From Neurospora tetraspora (Eukaryota > Ascomycota > Sordariomycetes > Sordariales > Sordariaceae): a stretch of DNA of 64,000 nt. Positions 23,383 through 33,907 of the stretch are shown here, in pieces. The translations under genes were made by a program, and so were the position numbers. The first letter of the stretch is position 1. The number at the start of each line of letters is the position of its first letter. The notes below the pieces were generated by a model. It ran no database searches. It had not been told where the DNA came from and saw only the letters and a list, made by a program, of their open reading frames with translations. The DNA is taken from contig NW_026944383.1 of the NCBI RefSeq assembly GCF_033439725.1, forward strand, positions 7,006,001-7,070,000, written 5' to 3'.

Positions 23383-24523
23383 TTGGTGCGGTCCTGGCTC
23401 ATCTGTTTTGGTCCTTGGTTTTTCCTAAGCCTTGCCGGCTTATTGATACCCTTTGATGTTTCTGTTTTTCTGTTGCGCAACCCGCTACATTTTCCGGGTT
23501 GGCAGTGGGTAGAGGAGGATAAGAAGAGTAAAAAAAAGGAGGGAAGAGAAAAGCAAAAGAAACAAGAGAAAAGAAATTTCCAAAGGTTGGGGGGTTTTCA
23601 CTTCGAAGAACAATCTAGACTACGCACTTGTTAGAGTATAGATAATGGACAGCAAGATCGCACATGATATCGGACTGTGATTCAAGAATGATCCCGACGT
23701 AAGCTCTGAGCAGGTACCGCGAAATGTTATCCTGATCGTCCAATGGCTGATGAGAGTTAGTCTGCCGAAAGCTTAATAGCCACACCATTACTCCCTTTCC
23801 TTCTTCATCCGGGGCCGGAGTATCATAGATTACCCCGCATTCGCAACCTTACCCCCATGCTCTCCGCATGAATATTTGTATACTTTCGCCGCTGAATAAC
23901 AAGAGTGTAACGATGCCTTTTTTCTGGGCTTCCAAATCATTATCTCGAGGTAACTCGCCGCTTACTTAATGTACACGTATATAGATCAGCACCTGCAGAT
24001 ATCCCACTCTCCACCATGGAACTAGTCTCATGATCTTTCTATACTGTGTAGGTTCCACCTACTCTTCCGCACTACATATTTCACGCCTCAAAAGTGATCT
24101 CTGTAATTGTTTAGTAAGGACTAAGGAGCACTGGGTCTAGGCTACGTCGTACTACATACACACAGTCCAAGCACTGTCATACACATCCCACATTCTCGGA
24201 ATTCCAACGAGAACCACTCATATTGTCAGACGTATATGAGACGCTTGCATCGAACACTGTAACGTAGATCTAAGGCCAGCGGCCGCCGTGCGGTTCGGTT
24301 GAGCAAACCCGGTACCGAACTGTCCAAGGCCGACAAAGGGGTTTTCGAATGAGGGGTAGGAATTGATAATTGTCGGCTCATGTTGTATTGGTGATATATA
24401 TATATAGAGTGATGGAGACAAATACCTTGGCTGCTGGTCTGACTTCTGCTTTGAGGTTGGCGATCTAATACACCCTTTGACAAAAACAAACACATCGCAA
24501 TAAGTACACACCACTCAGCAGAC
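23383..24523. other. Intergenic region before the monooxygenase gene
   Basis: This holds the CCCH gene 3' flank and the monooxygenase promoter/leader. A (TA)n tract sits near 24398. No convincing frame. Confidence 0.5.
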
Positions 24524-26748
24524 ATGGCGACAACTACGAACGGGCACATAAACGGAGATGACCCCAAAACAAAGTTCACACTTAAAGACTCACCGGTGGA
24601 AAATCTTAGGCCGTTGAGGGTGGTCGTCATTGGCGCAGGGTATAGTGGGATTGGGGCGGCGATTAGGTGAGCAGTCTACGCTTCATCCCATTGAAAGATA
24701 ATTGCATGACCGAATAGATACACTGACAAATATGGATGTGCTGTGAAGGATACCAGAGAAGCTCCGAAACGTCGAGCTAGTGGTTTATGAAAAATACGAA
24801 GGCATTGGAGGAACATGGTAAGTTCCACGCTTTCCTCATGGACTCCCGTCCTCAGGGCAGTCACCAGGCAACAAGAAGATACTAATACTGCGAGAAACAA
24901 ACAGGTGGGTGAACACATATCCAGGTATGGACGACCTCGTCATGATCCCCCCAAACAGCAGCAGGAAACCAAGCGAATGATGAACTAACCGATAGTAAAC
25001 GAATAAAAAAGGCGTCGCCTGCGACATCCCCTCCCATTCCTACCAATTCTCCTTCGCTCCCAACCCGAACTGGTCCAACCTCTACGCGCCGGGCCACGAG
25101 ATCCAGAAATACCTGCAAGACGTGGCCGAGAGATTCGGAGCGACGAGGTTCATCAAGTTATCGCATAAAGTGGAGGAATGCGTCTGGGATGATGGGGAGA
25201 AGAAATGGTCAGTCAGGACTGTTCTCCTCCGAGCCGAATAATCATGCTGACAGACAGCGACCGGAAAGGCAAATCAAAGTCAAGAACCTGGTTACCGGAG
25301 AGGTGTTTACCGATTCGGCACACGTGCTCATTACTGCCCGGGGCCAGCTTAGCGAGCCGCGATGGCCGGATATTCCGGGGATTGATAAGTTTGAGGGGAA
25401 GAAGATGCATTCGGGGGCTTGGGATAAGAGGTGAGGAATCGTCTGAGTGACATTTTGGAGGCAGTATTGAAAAAGGTACCGTGCTGACTGAAGACACAGT
25501 TACGACTTGCGCAACAAGAAGATCGCTGTTGTTGGTAACGGTTCCAGTGCCATTCAGATCGTCCCAAAGCTCCAGGAGCTCGAAGGAACGACGCTCTCAT
25601 GTTTCATACGATCACCAGTCTGGATCTCGTCAGCTTTTGGGGATGGCACCATGAAAGACCTAGGACTAGATCCCAAAGTAACCGAGTGTAAGTTGTCATC
25701 TTGTCTGAACCACAACCCCATCAGCGAACAACAGAAACTAACAACCCACAACACCACAGTCACCGAAGAACAAAAAGCCCTCTTCCGCTCTGACCCCTCC
25801 GCCCTCCTCAAATTCCGCAAAGCCTTCGAAGACTTCGGCACCTCCCTCCACAACTCGACGATAGCGGGCCACCCGATGAACATCGAGAGCCAAGCCTTCT
25901 TCAAGGCAGACATGGAATCCAAGCTCTCCGGGCGTCCCGACCTGCTCGCCAAGATCATCCCAGCCTTCGCCCCCGGCTGCCGGCGCCTCACACCGGGGAA
26001 AGGCTACCTCAAAGCCCTCCAACAACCCAACGTCACAACAATCCACGATCCCATCTCGCACATCACCACCACCAGTATCGCGCTCACCACAGAAAAACAA
26101 ATCGACGCGGACGTGATCGTCTTCGCCACCGGCTTCCAAGCCTGCACATCCCCTCCCTTCCCCATCATCGGCCGCGCCGGCCTCACCCTCGCCTCGCGCT
26201 GGTCCCAACACCCAGACTCCTACCTCGGCGTGGCCGTCGACGGGTTCCCCAACTACCTGATGCTGTTCGGCCCCAACACGACCATCGGGTTCGGCAGCCT
26301 GAACCGGATCCTGGAGGCGCAGGTGGACTACGTCGTCTCGGTAATCCGCAAACTACAAAAAGAGGATTACGCGTCCATGGAGCCGAAGCCGGAGCGAGTG
26401 CGGGACTTTGTGGCCTTTGTGGATGCCTACTTTAAGGATACGGTGTACCTGGATAAGTGCAAGAGTTGGTATCGGAGTGAGGGTGGAGTGGGGGATAGGA
26501 TTGTGGCGCTGTGGCCCGGGTCGACGCAGCATGCTGTTGAGGCGCTGAGGAGTCCGAGGTGGGAGGATTGGGTTTATGAGAGCGCAGACAGCAGTGGGAA
26601 TGGGTTGAGGTGGTTGGGGAATGGATGGAGTTGGACGCAGATGGAGGGCGATCCGAGTTGGTATCTGAATCCGGAGGAGATTGAGTTTCCGTGGGAGGGG
26701 AAGCCGGAGGAGAATCCGAAGTATAAGTCGAGGCCGTGGTCGCATTGA
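24524..26748 (+). CDS. Flavin-dependent Baeyer-Villiger-type monooxygenase
   Basis: Seven exons (24524-24666, 24749-24817, 24905-24924, 25012-25211, 25258-25430, 25500-25687, 25760-26748) join in frame to 593 residues. These enzymes use FAD and NADPH to insert oxygen into ketones or to oxidise soft heteroatoms. The FAD-binding GxGxxG is GAGYSG at residues 37-42, followed by GIGGTW and the conserved YPGVACDIPSH block. The Baeyer-Villiger fingerprint FxGxxxHxxxW is complete at 189-199 (FEGKKMHSGAW, then Asp). The second nucleotide site is VVGNGSSA (213-219), and the family's FATGF occurs in exon 7. There is no signal peptide. Introns 1 and 3 need AAG acceptors, which is unusual, and exon 3 is only 20 bp, so those joins are the least certain. 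The substrate is unknown. No biosynthetic partner genes are nearby, so a general detoxification or catabolic role is possible. Confidence 0.82.
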
Positions 26749-27036
26749 GGGCGCTGGTGGTTGTAGGAATTGTCTAGTTGAGGATAGTCAGCTAAGGGTT
26801 ATCATCACTTACCTTCGGCCTGTAGCAACCTTGCAGTCTACCCCAAGTATATCCAACAGGCACAAGATCAAGGCCGTCAGAGAGACAGAGTAAAATGATT
26901 AGTATAGTGATTAACATTGTTGTCTGTATTGGATAGCTGTAAGTGGTCATCTTCGGCCGCCTTTGCCGATAGACTGACATGAGTAATTTCAAGTAAAGGC
27001 ACCGTAACGTGATACACAAACCGCTGCATGAACTCC

Positions 27037-28200
27037 TTAAGCGCCTGCCTTGAATGTCCTTCCACTCGCTGTCTTCTTCTCCTTAGGTTCTTCAGTATCG
27101 GGCCTGGCTCTCCGGAGAACCTGGAGGAAGTCGGCGGTGCGTTTCCGCATACGCGAGTGGATATAAGCCTGGGACGAGATGTCAGAAGGAGATCTCTGCC
27201 CATCACATTTCCCAATGCACTTACCTTGGAGGCCTTGATGTGATAGTGGAAGTAGTCACGGAAGGTCTGGATATGGGAGATAACATCGGGCATCCGCTGA
27301 GGAGTGAGATGGCGAGGGAACAGGACTGTTTCTGTTAGTCAAGCCCACACACGGCTTATCTTGTTGGGCAACATACCAAACGTGACATAACCAATCTCGC
27401 CTGTACCGGTATTCTTGACCCCAGGAACATTCTGCAGCTCGAGAGGAGGATCGTTACGGAACAGCACCTGAGGGGCGTTCTGGATCGCTCTGCGCCGGGC
27501 ATCGACGAATTCCTGGATGAAGACCTTGCCGAATACTCTGTCCGTTTCTTCCCTAAAGATGGTGCTGAATATGACGGTCACACGGTCGTGGCTGGCCTTG
27601 ACGTAGATGGCCTCCTCTTCTCGGTACTGAATAGCCTTGACCTCTTCACCCTCACGGACACCCTGTGGCGCCTCCTCGGATGTGAACTTGGATGCCTCCT
27701 CCTTCAGGGCGTAGTGTTCCTGGTAGGCCTGCTCGAAAGGCGCAGCCATGGCATTGCGCTTCAACAAGGCAATCTTCATGACAAGGGCATCGCGGGCCTC
27801 CTGTTCGGCGGGGAGGTTCTCGAGGTCGACCTGGATGGAAAAGTCATAGCCGGGCTCGGGAGGGACAACGAGATCGCCATATTCGCGGTTGAGGACCTGC
27901 TCAGCGCCGTAGCGAACGAGATCCGGGAAGCATCGAATTTGGAGAGAGACGAGGATCTTGGTCTTGGATTCGGGGGTGGAGATGTGGAAGACGACGCCGT
28001 CAAAGTCGGAGACAGTCTGGTCGATGTTGACGGGGGAAGCTCTGGAATGCGCGGTGACGGCGGCGGTAGCGTCAGTGCAAGTTCAGGGGCGGACAGGCGC
28101 ACTGCGCGTTCGGGCTGGAAACTTGGTAAACATACCCAGGAGCGAAACGCTCGGTGAGCACCGCCTGGATCAGGACGTTCTGGTAGTCGAGCAGCAACAT
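27037..28200 (-). CDS. arpc2: Arp2/3 complex subunit 2 (ARPC2, p34-Arc)
   Basis: Four exons (28200-28136, 28041-27377, 27325-27225, 27168-27037) encode 320 residues, the usual fungal length. ARPC2 forms the core of the Arp2/3 complex with ARPC4 and contacts the mother actin filament during branched-actin nucleation at endocytic patches. The N-terminus MLLLDYQNVLIQAVL and the segments KILVSLQIRCFPDLVRYGAE and NTGTGEIGYVTFVLFPRHL are characteristic. The C-terminal long helix includes [27 protein letters not shown], with splice joins inside it. All donors are GTATGT or GTAAGT and all acceptors are CAG. The gene converges with the monooxygenase gene (288 bp between stops) and diverges from the UTP12/DIP2 gene (532 bp between starts). 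Confidence 0.95.
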
Positions 28201-28732
28201 GGTGACTGCAATTCCTCGTGTATATATCCGGCGCCGTCGAGTTGTTGAAGCCGGGTCGGGTCAGTTGCGTTGGTTCAAGTGTCGGGGGTGGGGCCGTGAT
28301 AGGTAGGTAGCTATTAGAGCGGTCACCTCAGCACGGGCGGGCAGTGCTACAGAGCAATGGAAGCAGCAGCAGCTGGAGGTCGGCCAACAAGGTCAGGTCC
28401 TCGCTTCGGGGCATGGAAGGCTGGCTGACGTTGCTGGCTCCAGGCTTCAGCACTTTGGCTCCACTCTGGCGCCGGGAGACATGCCGCCAAGCCTGGAAAT
28501 TGCCCCGCAGAACCCGTCCAGGCCGTCGACTGGGCAGGCAGTGGCTGATGGAAACGACCCAAGTTCTTATCTTATCGCTTGCCGGCGGGCAACGCCAAAA
28601 AAAAGTTCAGGGACGGCAACCCACTGCGCAGCGGCGACACGATTGTGATAGTGGACATTGAATCGCGAGAGACCTTGCGCATGTTATTTTGGAGCAGCAT
28701 CTTGTATTAGTGGCTGTCCAATTGTCGCAAAT
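28201..28732. other. Divergent promoter region (ARPC2 / UTP12-DIP2)
   Basis: A compact 532-bp region separates two divergent housekeeping start codons, so regulatory elements are probably shared or interleaved. I see no clear named site. Confidence 0.6.
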
Positions 28733-31695
28733 ATGGTCAAATCATACCTGTAAGTTCCGCGATCCTCCCATTCTTTGTCTCGCCTGATGACATCTCTAAT
28801 ACACACGGATACAACAGCAAGTTCGAGCCCTCCAAGTCCTTCGGCGTCGTCGCAACCAGCTCCTCGAATCTCGTCTGGACTTCCTCCAAAGACAAGTCTG
28901 GCACCGGCGCCGGCCAGGCCGTTGTCGCCGCCAACAATGAGGTTCTAACCTGGGATATCAAGAAGGGCGAGCTCCTCAACCGCTGGAAGGACGAGAACTG
29001 CAAGGCCCAGGTCACCGCCATCGCCCAGAGCAAGACCGATCCCGACGTATTCGCTGTCGGCTACGAAGACGGCAGCATCAGGCTGTGGGATAGCAAGATC
29101 TCCACCACCATCGTCAGCTTCAATGGACACAAGTCGGCAATCACGATACTGGCCTTCGACAAATCGGGAGTGCGCCTGGTCAGTGGCGCAAAGGATACAG
29201 ATGTAATCGTATGGGATTTGGTCGCCGAAGTCGGCCAGTACAAGCTACGGGGACACAAGGATCAGATCACAGGACTGCGATTTATCGAGCCCGAGCCGCA
29301 AATACCCGAGGGCGGCGACGACGAAGAGCAGGCCATGGTCCTGGACAATGAAGCGACAGAAGGATTCCTCTTGACGACCGGCAAGGATGCGCTCATCAAA
29401 CTCTGGGATCTGTCATCACGGCATTGTATCGAGACCCATGTGGCGCAGAACAGCGGCGAGTGCTGGGCGCTCGGTGTTTCACCTGACCTGAGCGGATGCG
29501 TCACAGCTGGTAACGACGGCGAAATGAGGGTATGGGCTTTGGATGTAGCAGGACTCGCTTCTTCAGCACGCAAGGTCGATCTCTCGCAAGCAATCAACTT
29601 CCTCCACGATCGCGGCACACTACATCGTTCGAGCAAAGAAAGGGCCGCCGAGGTCATCTTCCACCCCCGTCGCGACTATTTTGCGGTACATGGCGTCGAG
29701 AAGTCTGTCGAGATTTGGAGGATACGAAATGAGGCCGAAATCAAGAAGAGCTTGGCAAGGAAGCGCAGAAGAAGAAGGGAGCTGGCTGCGAAGAAGGGCA
29801 AGAAGGAGGCGGAGGCGGAAGAGGAGGACGACAAGGCCGACGATATCTCAAAAGCAGACATCTCCGACGTCTTCGTGCAGCACGTTATCGTTCGTACAAC
29901 AGGCAAGGTTCGGTCGGTCGCCTGGGCCCTTAGTCAAGGAACCAAGGATCTCCAGCTCCTTGTTGGGGGCACCAACAACCTGCTCGAGACATATACGATT
30001 GTTGGAAAGGATAAGCTCAAGTCCAAGGGTGATGCGCCAGACTACAACAAGGCGCTTGCGGTAGAGCTTCCCGGACACCGAACAGACATTCGTGCCCTCT
30101 CCATCAGCTCAGACGACAAGATGCTGGCTTCGGCAGCAAACGGCTCCCTCAAGATCTGGAACATCAAGACCAACACATGCATCCGGACATTCGAGTGTGG
30201 CTACGCTCTCTGTTGTTCCTTTTTGCCTGGCGACAAGGTGGTTGTGGTTGGAACCAAGGAGGGCGAGCTTCAGCTTTACGATGTGGCTTCGGCATCTCTA
30301 TTAGAGAGCGTCAACGCCCACGAGGGCCATGCCATCTGGTCACTACAGGTTCACCCAGACGGCAAGTCCGTTGTCTCTGGTGGTGCTGACAAGACAGCCA
30401 AGTTCTGGGACTTCAAGATCGTTCAGGAACAGGTTCTTGGCACGTCAAGGACAACCCCCAAGCTCAAGCTTGTCCAGTCCAAGATTCTCAAGGTATCAGA
30501 CGATATTCTGAGTCTCAGGTTCTCCCCCGACGCGAAGCTGCTTGCTGTTGCTCTTCTCGACAGCACTGTCAAGGTCTTCTTCGTCGACTCCCTCAAGCTT
30601 TACCTCAATCTTTACGGTCACAAGCTGCCCGTCCTCAGCATGGACATCTCCTACGACAACAAGCTTATTGTCACAAGTTCCGCCGACAAGAACATCAGAA
30701 TCTGGGGTCTCGACTTCGGTGACTGCCACAAGGCCCTCTTCGGTCATCAGGACTCCATCCTCCAAGTCGCTTTCGTTCCTCACAACTCGGACGGCAACGG
30801 CCACCACTTCTTCAGTGCCAGCAAGGACCGCACCATCAAGTACTGGGATGCCGACAAGTTCGAGCAGATCCAGAGGATCGACGGCCACCACGGCGAGATC
30901 TGGGCCATCGCCGTCGCTCACAGCGGCCAGTTCCTCATCAGCGCCAGTCACGACAAGAGCATCCGCGTATGGGAGGAGACCGACGAACAGATCTTCCTCG
31001 AGGAAGAGCGCGAGAAGGAGATCGAAGAGCTGTACGAGAGCACACTCACCACCTCTCTCGAGCAAGATCCCGACGCCGAGGACGAGAACCGCGAAGTCGG
31101 CGCCGCGTCCAAGCAGACGGTCGAGACGCTCATGGCGGGTGAGCGCATCGCCGAGGCGCTCGAGCTCGGCATGGCCGACCTCAACGCCATCAAGGAGTGG
31201 GAGGAGGCCAAGCAGCAGAACCCCAACGTGGCGCCGCCGCAGCGCAACGTGCTCTTCATGGCGCTCGGCAACATCAGCGCTGAGCAGCACGTCATGAACG
31301 TGCTGCAGAAGATCAAGGCGTCTGCGTTGCACGACGCCCTCTTGGTCCTCCCTTTCGCCACCGTCCCCATGCTCTTCACCTTCCTCAACATCTTTGCCAT
31401 GCGCTCCATGAACATTCCGCTTACTTGTAGGATTCTGTTCTTCATGCTCAAGACCCACCACAAGCAGATCGTGGCGAGCAAGACGATGCGCGCCATGTTG
31501 GATGGCATCCGCACCAACTTGCGTGGTGCGCTCAAGCGCCAGAAGGACGAGATGGGATACAATATTGCGGCGCTCAAGGTCGTGGGCATGCAGTTGCAGC
31601 ATAAGAGCGTGAAGGATTATGTTGATGAGAAGTGGGAGGAGGAGAATGAGGAGAACAAGGCGGTTAAGAAGCGTGCTTTCGTGCATGTTTCTTAA
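28733..31695 (+). CDS. dip2: U3 snoRNP protein UTP12/DIP2, small-subunit processome
   Basis: A 17-bp first exon (28733-28749) is joined across a 68-bp intron (GTAAGT/CAG) to one long exon (28818-31695), giving 964 residues beginning MVKSYLKFEPSKSFGVVA. UTP12/DIP2 is part of the UTP-B complex of the nucleolar small-subunit processome, needed for early 18S rRNA processing. WD40 repeats run through residues 1 to about 730, with clear WD motifs (EVLTWDIKKG, SIRLWDSK, DVIVWDLV, LIKLWDLS, NIRIWGLD, TIKYWDAD, SIRVWEE). A Lys/Arg-then-Glu-rich insertion sits at about 315-350 between the two propellers. The C-terminal UTP12 domain (about 770-925) includes LVLPFATVPMLFTFLNIFAM. Yeast Dip2 is 943 residues. 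Long antisense frames here are shadows of its codon use. Confidence 0.95.
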
Positions 31696-32381
31696 TTGTC
31701 TGGTGGATGGGGTTGGTGGCGAGAGCAAAAGCCAACATGATAGGTGATGGAAAGGTGGAGGAAGAAGGGTAGTAGAAGTAAGAGGAGTAGAAGGGCTCAA
31801 GGGGAGCACAAATCTGTGCAGCACATACATAACATACATACGGTGTCTGACATAGAGGAGAGGCAATGGTGGATGGTTGTTGATACCGTTCCTCTCAAGT
31901 GGTAAATAGGGCAACGTTTCTTATTTTGGAGTTGGAATCTAGTTTAAAACGGCATTGCATATTTCTTTCTTTCCTTTGATGTTCCGAGTCCCATGTCTTT
32001 GCCTGTGTCCATCAACGGAAGTCCTTCTTCACCTCAGCTTCCGGAGTAGAAATGCGTGACATGGATGTCTTTAGACGGGGTCGTCTTTGTAGTGCCGCAA
32101 CCTGATTACCCACCACCCGTCATCCATCGTCCATCTTTCCCTTCATCTTCCCCCCCATTCACATTCCATCTTCCACATCCCATCCTCCCAACCTCCAGCC
32201 TTTCACCTTCTCATCCTTTGATCCTCCCATCCCCAACATACCCTCTCATCCTTCAAAACCCAACCTCCCATCTTCCCATCTTCCCATCTCCCATCTCCCT
32301 CCCCTTCCACATCGCCTCCCTCCCCTGTTCCCCCTCCCCTTCACCCCTCAATGTCAAGTGTCAGCCCAACCAACTCATCCC
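31696..32381. other. Convergent intergenic region
   Basis: This lies between the UTP12/DIP2 stop and the 3' end of the small Cys/His gene. The part from 32100 to 32350 is a striking C/T-rich tract (repeats of CCCATC, CTTCCC on the plus strand). No gene is supported. Confidence 0.5.
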
Positions 32382-32960
32382 CTACATAACACAACACCTA
32401 ACTTCAACCCCTGGATCCCCCCCGCTCGGTCCACCACCAAGCTTCACCCCCTTCTTAATCTTCGTAACCATCCTGACCTGGTTCCGATCATACACCCCTC
32501 TTAAATCACACTCCGGACACGGCTCGGCGCGGGCGATGTAAGCCGGGGGAGCGGGCTTGGCTACTAGCTGCTGGTGGTGGGGGCAGTTATGCTGGATTTG
32601 GTGGTAGGGGTAGGTCGGGAGGTTGATGTGGCAGGTGTTGTGGCCTTGGATTTGGAGTTGGCCTTGGCCTTGGGCTTGGATGGAAGGGGTGAGGGTCGGG
32701 GAGAAGGGAGGGGAGAAGGGAGAGGTGTGGTTGGGGGTGTAGTGGTTGGGGTGGGGATGTTGCTGGTAAGGGCAGAGGGGTTGGTGGCAGAGGCCGTCGG
32801 GGGATTGGTGGTGGTCGTAGAGGTAGTTGTTGTGGGTGTGGGTGTTGTTGAAAGAGAAAGAGGGACAGGTGGTGAAGCCGGCTCCTGGGAAGCAAGGAGT
32901 GGTGATGCGCATCCAGCGGTGCTTGCAGTGGGTGTCTTTGTAGAGGGTTGTTTGGCACAT
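32382..32960 (-). CDS. Small His/Cys/Pro-rich fungal protein, function unknown
   Basis: A single exon of 192 residues from ATG at 32960 (MCQTTLYKDTHCKH). I recognise no named family. The N-terminus shows C2, C12, H14 and C23 in a C-x9-C-x-H-x8-C arrangement, nearly the same as in the gene at 16922-17419. A long low-complexity middle is rich in His, Pro, Gln and Asn. Near the C-terminus there is a CPECDLRGVYDRNQVR segment that looks conserved rather than random, followed by a Gly-rich stretch and RCCVM. The CxxC and the N-terminal Cys/His could together bind metal. The opposite-strand frame over the same stretch is Val/Gly-rich and unlikely to be real. Confidence 0.65.
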   Translation of the reverse strand: MCQTTLYKDTHCKHRWMRITTPCFPGAGFTTCPSFSFNNTHTHNNYLYDHHQSPDGLCHQPLCPYQQHPHPNHYTPNHTSPFSPPFSPTLTPSIQAQGQGQLQIQGHNTCHINLPTYPYHQIQHNCPHHQQLVAKPAPPAYIARAEPCPECDLRGVYDRNQVRMVTKIKKGVKLGGGPSGGDPGVEVRCCVM

Positions 32961-33907
32961 TTTGTATTGTTTCTCGTTGGTGGGGTGCTGCTGGTATAAA
33001 GAAGGTTGTGATGTTCAAGTTCTACTTCCGCCTCCCGAAGGGTGTGAGATGCGGTGGTATAAAGATTGTATGGTGAGGGGCAGTTGACTGGCTGGGTGGC
33101 GGTTGTGACGCCTTGCTATTAAGTTCTTTTCTGCTTTGCTTCTTAGGGAAGGCGCGATGGCGGTTGAGCAGAGTTGACTTTGACGGTTCGCGGTCGAGGA
33201 CCTGCTTGACTAGGCGCCGCGAGATTCGAATGTTAGCGAGGAAGCGTTGAGAATGACTACTTGTAGTTGATTTGAAGATCGAGCGGGTGAAATTATTTTC
33301 CTGCGAAGGAGGGGGTGACTCTGGTTTGTGTGGGTGAACTATGCCAATGATCCGACGGAAAGGGCAGTCACTCACGAATTTCTCTGTGGCCTCGACTCGT
33401 GGATCATGGATATCGCGAGGATTGCGATGAGTTTAGTCATGTCGTCCAATGTCACAGGATACAAACGCGACAGCCAGTGTTTGGGACCGAGTGGTGGAAT
33501 CGAACCCCAAACAAAATCAACTTGATCCATGTTGAGATCTTGGATAATCAGACGCTTACAGGCCCTCCGGCTGAGTGTGGGATTATGTTTCTAACAGTTC
33601 TTCACCCAGTCTTTGTTTATATTCCTATCAGAGTTGGAGGCGAGGAAGGGACGGATCGATGGAAACGACCAATTGTATATATTTGTGTTTTGGTTGGAGT
33701 TAACTACCTAATAATCCGGTTAATCCAAAATAAGGTACTCTTGATTGCATTTTCCGTCCCTCTACATCGTTAATTCATCAACCAATCGGTTCGTCATGCC
33801 TTGAGATTTACGCTGCTTGTTCCGGGTCTCTTCTCCCATTTTGTGGCCTTTATCCAACGGATGAATACCATGCTGTCGTTCCGTCTTGGCCCAGGCAGCT
33901 GTACCCA
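32961..33907. other. Upstream region of the small His/Cys gene
   Basis: No protein-like frame. It should contain the promoter of the small gene and the 3' flank of the proline-rich gene. Confidence 0.45.

Noticed and set aside
30496-31914. 472-codon frame antisense to UTP12/DIP2
   Set aside because: It lies opposite a strongly conserved WD40/UTP12 coding region; its Val/Leu/Glu/Asp/His-rich translation is what the complement of that codon use gives.
33490-33580. Possible tRNA: GGGTTCGATTCC resembling a B box on the minus strand
   Set aside because: The would-be T stem pairs poorly and I could not build an acceptor stem, D arm or anticodon arm around it.
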